Below are positions 6,958 through 11,082 of a stretch of DNA of 11,082 nucleotides, in pieces. A program made the translations under genes and the position numbers. Origin of the DNA: Candidatus Heimdallarchaeota archaeon (lineage in GTDB: Archaea; Asgardarchaeota; Heimdallarchaeia; Heimdallarchaeales; Kariarchaeaceae); the NCBI GenBank assembly GCA_029882335.1, contig JAOUKW010000106.1:1-11082 (forward strand), in the 5' to 3' direction. Each line of letters opens with the position of its first letter. The first letter of the stretch is position 1. The notes beneath the pieces were generated by a model that saw only the letters and a program-made list of their open reading frames with translations, had not been told where the DNA came from and did no database searches.

Positions 6958-7911
6958 TTAATCTAACTTCAATTGCATTAAATTATCAAGTTTTGCTAGA
7001 ATGAAATCAACGTTGTCTTCTTGACAGAAATGAGATGCATTTGGTATATCTTCATTTACATCGTGATTTGTTCCGGGTATATCAAGAAGTAGTTTTTTAT
7101 ACCGTATAGTTATCTTTTCATGGTCTCCGAAACAAACAATAAATGGTTTTTTCCAGTTTTTAAAGACCTGATTCCATATTTTTGCATTTTTTCGTAGTTG
7201 TGTAAATACCAAGCTGGGTAGTACTCTCGGACCTACTTTGTAAGTTTCATCAGGGTATGGGGCATTATATGCTGCAATTTCTTCTTCTGATAACTCTCTG
7301 TATGATCCTCCTTGGATTATATTTCCAATGTCTAATTTCTCAATGGTCGAACAATAAGCAACCCAATTGGGGAAGTTCATTTTCGCAGTTAATTGTTCTT
7401 CAGTTACCTTTCCCAGTTTCTTAATATCTTTTCGAATAAGATATGGTGCAATCAATCCTTTCAATCCTCCTTGAAAGGGAAGTCCAGTATTTGAAGCCAT
7501 TATTCGACTAAATTTATCCGGTAAATTCGCGCATACGCGTAGTCCTATCAATCCTCCCCAATCTTGGATGAATAAGGTGATATCTGATAACCCTAACTCA
7601 GTAACAAATTGGGTTACATAATCAACGTGGAATTGATAGGTGTGATCTTTGGCAGAGGTAAATTTATCTGATTTACCAAATCCAATAAGATCTGGAGCAA
7701 TAACTCGATGACCCTTTTCGACAAGTTTGGGTATGAATTTTCGATAAATATAAGACCAAGACGGTTCTCCGTGTAATAATAGTATGATTGGTCCATTTCC
7801 CTCATCTAGATAATGCATCCTAATCCCTTGATATTCCCAGTAATTTGGATTGAAATTATAATCAATTAAATTATTAAATCTTTCATCCGGTGTACGTAAA
7901 ATATCTTTCAT
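6958..7911 (-). CDS. Haloalkane dehalogenase-like alpha/beta hydrolase (HLD-I type)
   Basis: This 317-residue cytoplasmic enzyme has the layout of subfamily I haloalkane dehalogenases, which hydrolyse carbon-halogen bonds to an alcohol, a halide and a proton. The oxyanion motif is HGEPSW (47-52). The nucleophile elbow is QDWGG with D117, and W118 is the expected halide-binding tryptophan. The catalytic histidine is H294 in NASHFCQED. The cap contains a tryptophan (W183, in PNWVAYCST) and the family stretch IIQGGSYRELSEEE followed by AAYNAPYPDETYK. The acid position is odd: the usual SDxDPIT reads GDHEKIT (262-268), so E265 may replace Asp, or D263 may serve. It could instead act on another substrate such as an epoxide or ester, though Trp beside the nucleophile favours halide. 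It has an ATG start, no Shine-Dalgarno and a TATA-like box. Its divergent neighbour at 8030 has its own promoter. Confidence 0.88.
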   Translation of the reverse strand: MKDILRTPDERFNNLIDYNFNPNYWEYQGIRMHYLDEGNGPIILLLHGEPSWSYIYRKFIPKLVEKGHRVIAPDLIGFGKSDKFTSAKDHTYQFHVDYVTQFVTELGLSDITLFIQDWGGLIGLRVCANLPDKFSRIMASNTGLPFQGGLKGLIAPYLIRKDIKKLGKVTEEQLTAKMNFPNWVAYCSTIEKLDIGNIIQGGSYRELSEEEIAAYNAPYPDETYKVGPRVLPSLVFTQLRKNAKIWNQVFKNWKKPFIVCFGDHEKITIRYKKLLLDIPGTNHDVNEDIPNASHFCQEDNVDFILAKLDNLMQLKLD

Positions 7912-7932
7912 CTTTCTTATTTCACAAATAGT

Positions 7933-7943
7933 CTTATATTATC
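7933..7943 (-). promoter_or_regulatory. TATA-like box of the dehalogenase gene
   Basis: On the minus strand gataatataag ends about 21 nt before the ATG, and no Shine-Dalgarno lies between. This is the arrangement of an archaeal leaderless gene. It shares a 118-bp divergent intergenic region with the promoter at 7995. Confidence 0.5.
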
Positions 7944-7994
7944 TCTCTTTTTATGACTATAAAATATCAGAAATTATTTTCACTATACTGAAGA

Positions 7995-8003
7995 TTTATA
8001 TTA
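7995..8003 (+). promoter_or_regulatory. TATA-like box of the small acidic protein gene
   Basis: The sequence tttatatta, preceded by a purine-rich BRE-like stretch (gaaga), is centred about 31 nt before the ATG at 8030. No Shine-Dalgarno is present. It is among the best promoter matches in the window. Confidence 0.5.
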
Positions 8004-8029
8004 AATAAACGCCATATATATGTTCCTGA

Positions 8030-8524
8030 ATGCATAAAATGCTTAATGATGATTCTAAAATTGATTTGGATGACTTGTTCGATTCCATCTTAGATAATAC
8101 AATTACTAGTATTGATGATATACCTTTGGAAGTGGTTAGTCATATTACAAATCGGGTTGAATTAATCGATGATAGCATTATTTTGATTCATATATTTCCA
8201 ATAAAAATTAAACTTATTTCTGATTTATTATTTAGAAAAATGGATGAGTTAACCTCAAACTTGAGTAAATATCATGTGATCATTTATTCTGATGGGAATG
8301 ATGATATTGGTGATGAAGAATTCCGGAATTGGGGGGTTGAACAGTTGCAATCTCGTGAAAAACTGATTCATATCTCATTTGTTTTGGAAGTAAATTCACT
8401 CATTCTAATACTTGTCCGGTTTATGATGACAAGAATCAAGTATAAATCTTATTCAATTCATAAAAATAAGATTGACGCAATCAATTATATCAAGGACTTG
8501 CAATCAAAATACACCACAATATAG
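8030..8524 (+). CDS. Small acidic protein with SpoIIAA/STAS-like C-terminal half
   Basis: This is a 164-residue protein without signal peptide or clear membrane helix. Residues 1-35 are strongly acidic (DDSKIDLDDLFDS). The part from about 40 to 160 has the strand-helix rhythm of SpoIIAA/STAS-like proteins. A strand YHVIIYSDGND (81-91) is followed by a helix, then a strand and helix HISFVLEVNSLILILVRFMM (114-133). A last strand and helix, YSIHKNKIDAINYIKDL, resembles the usual ending in which a residue pair before 'eeAleWLk' closes the fold. I infer the fold from pattern only and do not assign a function; such domains often regulate by protein binding. An ATG at 8039 is an alternative start. 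The gene is single and divergent from the dehalogenase. Confidence 0.7.
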   Translation: MHKMLNDDSKIDLDDLFDSILDNTITSIDDIPLEVVSHITNRVELIDDSIILIHIFPIKIKLISDLLFRKMDELTSNLSKYHVIIYSDGNDDIGDEEFRNWGVEQLQSREKLIHISFVLEVNSLILILVRFMMTRIKYKSYSIHKNKIDAINYIKDLQSKYTTI

Positions 8525-8532
8525 CAAGATAC

Positions 8533-8537
8533 TTTTT
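8533..8537 (+). terminator. Possible T-tract terminator after the small acidic protein gene
   Basis: Five T residues begin nine nt after the stop codon, with further T runs at about 8584 and 8600. Archaeal termination commonly uses such oligo-T tracts without a hairpin. In this AT-rich context the evidence is weak. Confidence 0.25.
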
Positions 8538-8770
8538 AACTAAAGTAGTGCCATTGGAGAAAATATCTGTATTGGCTCCACAATTTTTTGAATATTGTTT
8601 TTTAGAAATCTGTACTGGTTGTGTGTGTAAAAAAAGATTGTGGGGAGAATTATATGGATTATTGTAGATATTATATAAGTGCTACAAAAATAGTTGTGCG
8701 GATTATTTTACTACAAATACTATTTTCACACATAATATTTTTATTATAGTAACATCATCATCACTAAAGG

Positions 8771-8779
8771 TATAATTTA
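8771..8779 (+). promoter_or_regulatory. BRE/TATA-like promoter of the subtilase gene
   Basis: The sequence tataattta is preceded directly by the purine-rich aaagg (8766-8770), a good BRE-TATA arrangement. The box is centred about 30 nt before the ATG at 8805 and 21 nt before the ATG at 8796. It favours 8805 as the start of a leaderless message. Confidence 0.5.
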
Positions 8780-8804
8780 CCTCTAACATTTGAGAATGAT
8801 AATA

Positions 8805-10124
8805 ATGAAGAAGAGAATGTTTATTATGGCACTATTTTCTTTGGCTGTGCTTATCGCACCGTCATTGATAAGTGCATCATATAATCAAAGAATGACTCTC
8901 GATGTGGATGGAATGCCATTTAATTTTCAAGATTTTCCTGAAGATTTCAATGCTGGTAATTCCATCATGCATTGGGGAAATGATATCATCGATCAAGATG
9001 TACTTAATGTAGAACATCCTGAAATTGATGGCAGTGGTGTCTACGTCGCGATTTTAGATACTGGATTAAAGTCCAATTGGAGAGACTATTTCCCTGAAGA
9101 AAGAATTGTTGAAGAATGGGGAAGAAGTTTCATCGACCAAGGAGTTATGCAAGCAGTAACCAGTGGTTTTTACAAATCAAATATTGTAGAATCCAATGAT
9201 TTCCTTGGTGAGCACCCCCACGGCACACATGTCACTTCCACAGTCATTGGTTTTGGTATGGGTGGTGCCTATATTCAAGGTGTTGCTCCTAATGCAAATA
9301 TTATTCCTGTAAAAGTATTGGATTATTATCCTGGTATTGGTGCAACATTTGGAACTTCCGAAGCAGTTGCTGCTGGTATAGATTATATTACAGATCTTGC
9401 TCTTGCAAATCCTGACAGTCGTTTTGTTATTTCAATGTCCCTTGGTTCTTTATCACCTATTGATCCAGTTGAAGAAGCAGCAGTTGATCGTGCAATCTCT
9501 GCCGGTGTGATTGTTGTTGCTTCTGCAGGGAATTCTGGTACTGATGGAATGGGATCTCCCGGTTCTTATGCACCAGTAATTAGTGTTGGTGCTTCTGGAT
9601 TGGCATCATATACTCCTCAATATGGTTATTCTGGAGAATGGATGAGATCTTCATGGTGGGTAAGAGATGTACCTGAAGATAATGTTGCAGTGTCCTATGT
9701 TGCTGGATTTAGCTCTCGGGAGAGAAATGATCTATGGGCACAGGAATTAGATATAGTTGCACCTGGTTCTTGGATCGTTGGTCCATATCCTGTAGGACCC
9801 GGTCAAGCACATACTCCATGGTGGGCAGAAGGTAGTGGTGTGTATGGTACATACTACTATGTAGGTGGTACCAGTATGGCTGCGCCTCATGTTTCAGGAG
9901 TTGTAGCTCTTATGCTGCAAGCTAATCCAACCTTGATGCAAGCCGAAGTAGAACAGTTACTTCGATCAAGTGCTGATGTATTACCATTTTCTGGTTCTCA
10001 AGTGGTATATAATCCAAGAACTGGTTCATTTTATTCTGCAACTTGGGGTACTGATGGCCTCAATGCCGTTGGTTATGGCTTACTTCAGGCAGATGCTGCT
10101 GTTCAAGCAGCACTAGACGCCTAG
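8805..10124 (+). CDS. Secreted subtilisin-like serine protease (S8 family)
   Basis: From the ATG at 8805 this encodes 439 residues; an ATG at 8796 or a TTG at 8790 would extend it slightly. A basic start (MKKR) and a hydrophobic core to about residue 24, ending SLISA, form a clear Sec signal peptide. The enzyme is therefore exported and hydrolyses extracellular or surface protein. The catalytic triad is complete: D85 in VAILDTG, H139 in HPHGTHVTS and S357 in GGTSMAAPHVSG. N243 in ASAGNSG is the oxyanion residue. Only about 55 residues separate the signal peptide from the catalytic domain, so a standard I9 propeptide seems absent. The protein ends just after the domain-closing GYGLLQADAAVQAAL, with no C-terminal adhesion or anchor domain, so it should be released or held only non-covalently. 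The gene is visibly richer in G and C and in Gly/Ala codons than its neighbours, which fits a highly expressed protein. Confidence 0.94.
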   Translation: MKKRMFIMALFSLAVLIAPSLISASYNQRMTLDVDGMPFNFQDFPEDFNAGNSIMHWGNDIIDQDVLNVEHPEIDGSGVYVAILDTGLKSNWRDYFPEERIVEEWGRSFIDQGVMQAVTSGFYKSNIVESNDFLGEHPHGTHVTSTVIGFGMGGAYIQGVAPNANIIPVKVLDYYPGIGATFGTSEAVAAGIDYITDLALANPDSRFVISMSLGSLSPIDPVEEAAVDRAISAGVIVVASAGNSGTDGMGSPGSYAPVISVGASGLASYTPQYGYSGEWMRSSWWVRDVPEDNVAVSYVAGFSSRERNDLWAQELDIVAPGSWIVGPYPVGPGQAHTPWWAEGSGVYGTYYYVGGTSMAAPHVSGVVALMLQANPTLMQAEVEQLLRSSADVLPFSGSQVVYNPRTGSFYSATWGTDGLNAVGYGLLQADAAVQAALDA

Positions 10125-10435
10125 TTTCCTCTATATTTCTTCGAATAATAAAATTAACCTATTTTGACTTTAAATCAATAATAAATTTATATTCTTTTTA
10201 CAAATACTCAATTGTAATATTTCGTATAAATTTGCCCTTGAATTTGAAATAATATTTTAACAATGATATTCAACGAGATGGATTATCACATACATTGTAG
10301 ATACGCAGATAAGTCAATTGATTGAAAAACGTGGATCGAACTTGACATTTGCAATATTATCCCAATTTTCAACAAATTAATTACAATGAAATAAATTCTT
10401 AGACATCACTTAATTACTAACCAAGTTACCATATA
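10125..10435. other. Gap after the subtilase gene with possible PHP-like remnant
   Basis: Just past the subtilase stop the sequence is T-rich (including T5 at 10195-10199), a plausible archaeal terminator. Within the gap a plus-strand frame begins with an ATG at 10263 and meets a TGA at 10323, then stays open to a TAA at 10392. The first part contains MDYHIHCRYADKSID, which looks like the metal-binding start of a PHP phosphoesterase domain (DxHxH followed by RYS/D). The rest shows no PHP feature, so it may be a small remnant or chance. Confidence 0.35.
10409..10416 (+). promoter_or_regulatory. Possible TATA box of the toxin-antitoxin operon
   Basis: The sequence cttaatta is centred about 24 nt before the ATG at 10436, and no Shine-Dalgarno precedes that ATG. 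Autoregulation by the antitoxin would be expected here, but I see no clear palindromic operator. Confidence 0.35.
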
Positions 10436-10768
10436 ATGGGTATGTCTACGGTAAAATTTGATAGACAAGAAAAATTGGATGAATTGATTTCTAGGATCTA
10501 TTTAGATACTAAAATAAAAATAACTAAAAAAGATCTGCTTGAATTGATTTTTGATATTACAAGTGAAAATTACAATTTAATATTACAAGAGCTAATAAAA
10601 TCAACCAGTAGAGTTATCTCCTCAATTAATGTTGACGAAATGCTGGAATTTGTGCAAGATTTTGGCCCAGGATCTGAAAATCTATCAGAGAGTATCAATA
10701 ATATTGTTTACAATTGGGATGAAAAATTAGTATTTTTGTCGATAGTAATTTCATTATTGCTCTTATGA
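10436..10768 (+). CDS. Ribbon-helix-helix-like antitoxin (VapB-like), C-terminus altered by an extra base
   Basis: As read, this encodes 110 residues. The N-terminus has a short strand (STVKFD), then a helix (KLDELISRIYLDTK) and a second helix (TKKDLLELIFDITSEN), which resembles small archaeal ribbon-helix-helix antitoxins that bind their own promoter and neutralise a PIN toxin. The last 14 residues, LVFLSIVISLLLL and the preceding Lys, are hydrophobic and out of character. They arise after a run of five A at 10722-10726. With four A the frame would end NWDEN and a TAG, giving 97 residues, and the same change would create an overlapping ATG for the PIN reading frame that follows. The toxin partner in the next frame is the best support for the function. 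The RHH assignment itself rests on pattern only. Confidence 0.6.
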   Translation: MGMSTVKFDRQEKLDELISRIYLDTKIKITKKDLLELIFDITSENYNLILQELIKSTSRVISSINVDEMLEFVQDFGPGSENLSESINNIVYNWDEKLVFLSIVISLLLL

Positions 10769-10997
10769 ACTCAAGGGATAAAAACCATCTTTGAACTATG
10801 GGCATAATTACCGAATTAGTGCTACTCAATTAACACTCTATAGTTCAGATTATATTGTTTATGAGGTAATTACTACAATTTGGGGATACTCTAAAAGAAA
10901 GGATTTAGTCGAAAATAGTTATAAAATACTTACTAATCAAAAATTTATTTCTATTATTCAAACTGAAATAGAAGATATGGGTAAATCATCGGCTTAA
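10719..10997 (+). pseudogene. Frameshifted PIN-domain toxin (VapC-like) remnant
   Basis: Two consecutive frames together spell a PIN-domain nuclease, the toxin class that cleaves RNA. The first part (10723-10791) reads KISIFVDSNFIIALMNSRDKNHL, containing the hallmark first acidic motif (VDSN, usually VDTN) and the following DxNH. It then meets a TGA at 10792. The second part (10791-10994) continues with ISATQLTLYSSDYIVYEV, where the Glu is the usual second catalytic acid, and NSYKILTNQKFISIIQTEIED. The ATG at 10719 is out of frame with the first part by one surplus A, and a single missing base near 10789-10792 separates the parts. The product is also short, about 92 codons against the usual 130-150, and lacks the C-terminal SFTD-type acids. 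I infer either an inactivated toxin or uncorrected homopolymer errors. Confidence 0.7.
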
Positions 10998-11013
10998 CGT
11001 TATTTCTGACGAA

Positions 11014-11082
11014 TTAACGCTCTAAGAGATATGCAATTGCTTTGATCTCTATAGGTGAAGCCACACCTTCTCTCTCAAACCG
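11014..11082 (-). CDS. C-terminal end of an unidentified protein, cut by the window edge
   Basis: On the minus strand an open frame enters from the right edge and ends at a TAA (complement of 11014-11016), giving 22 residues that end VASPIEIKAIAYLLER. The composition is that of a real protein and unlike the AT-rich spacers. It is convergent with the toxin-antitoxin operon, its stop lying 16 bp beyond that of the PIN frame. A short stem (cgtta at 10998-11002 with taacg at 11015-11019) sits between the two stops. The fragment is too short to name the family. Confidence 0.5.
   Translation of the reverse strand, partial: RFEREGVASPIEIKAIAYLLER

Noticed and set aside
7614..7805. 63-codon minus-strand frame inside the dehalogenase gene
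   Set aside because: It overlaps the nucleophile-coding region of the real gene in another frame.
10300..10350. Hairpin between agtcaa and ttgac as a possible RNA element
   Set aside because: Only five or six base pairs with a long loop; not above chance.
10791..10997. 68-codon frame as a separate TTG-started gene
   Set aside because: Its sequence continues the PIN-domain motif from the preceding frame, so it is better read as the second part of a broken toxin gene.

Overview
The window is a very AT-rich stretch of what looks like an archaeal chromosome, most likely from an Asgard (Heimdall- or Loki-like) archaeon. The case rests on gene content and signals. A longin/roadblock-like protein of the kind Asgard genomes carry sits next to a leucine-rich-repeat protein. 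Several genes have TATA-like boxes about 20-30 nt upstream of the start codon and no Shine-Dalgarno, which suggests archaeal leaderless promoters. There is no mobile element, CRISPR array, rRNA or recognisable tRNA. The lineage is an inference.

Layout: 1-1356 has no convincing gene; it is extremely AT-rich, with one good inverted repeat, a short tandem repeat and an alternating purine-pyrimidine island. 1357-3798 (-) is a soluble GAF-PAS-PAS hybrid histidine kinase ending in a receiver domain. 4058-4441 (+) is a four-helix membrane protein, divergent from the kinase. 4559-5368 (+) is a protein built of nine to ten 23-residue LRRs. 5708-6346 (-) is the longin/roadblock-like protein, with a TTG start fixed by a strong Shine-Dalgarno. 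6347-6957 is a gap holding a possible decayed reading frame. 6958-7911 (-) is an HLD-I-type haloalkane dehalogenase-like alpha/beta hydrolase. 8030-8524 (+) is a small acidic protein with a C-terminal half like the SpoIIAA/STAS-like fold. 8805-10124 (+) is a secreted subtilisin-like protease. 10436-10997 (+) is a damaged toxin-antitoxin pair: a ribbon-helix-helix-like antitoxin followed by a PIN-domain (VapC-like) toxin. 11014-11082 (-) is the C-terminus of a further gene cut by the window edge.

The genes look monocistronic and are separated by wide AT-rich gaps; about two thirds of the window is coding. No shared pathway joins them. The hybrid kinase has no adjacent partner; the LRR and longin-like proteins could both belong to the small-GTPase regulatory network for which Asgard archaea are known, but no GTPase is visible here.

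The most informative finding is the toxin-antitoxin locus. One extra A in a run of five (10722-10726) adds a spurious hydrophobic tail to the antitoxin and destroys the toxin ATG. Removing it restores a classic overlap in which the antitoxin stop lies inside the start of a PIN toxin. A second single-base shift near 10789-10792 separates the rest of the toxin, which then stops short of the last PIN acidic residues. Whether this is true decay or homopolymer sequencing error needs read-level evidence.
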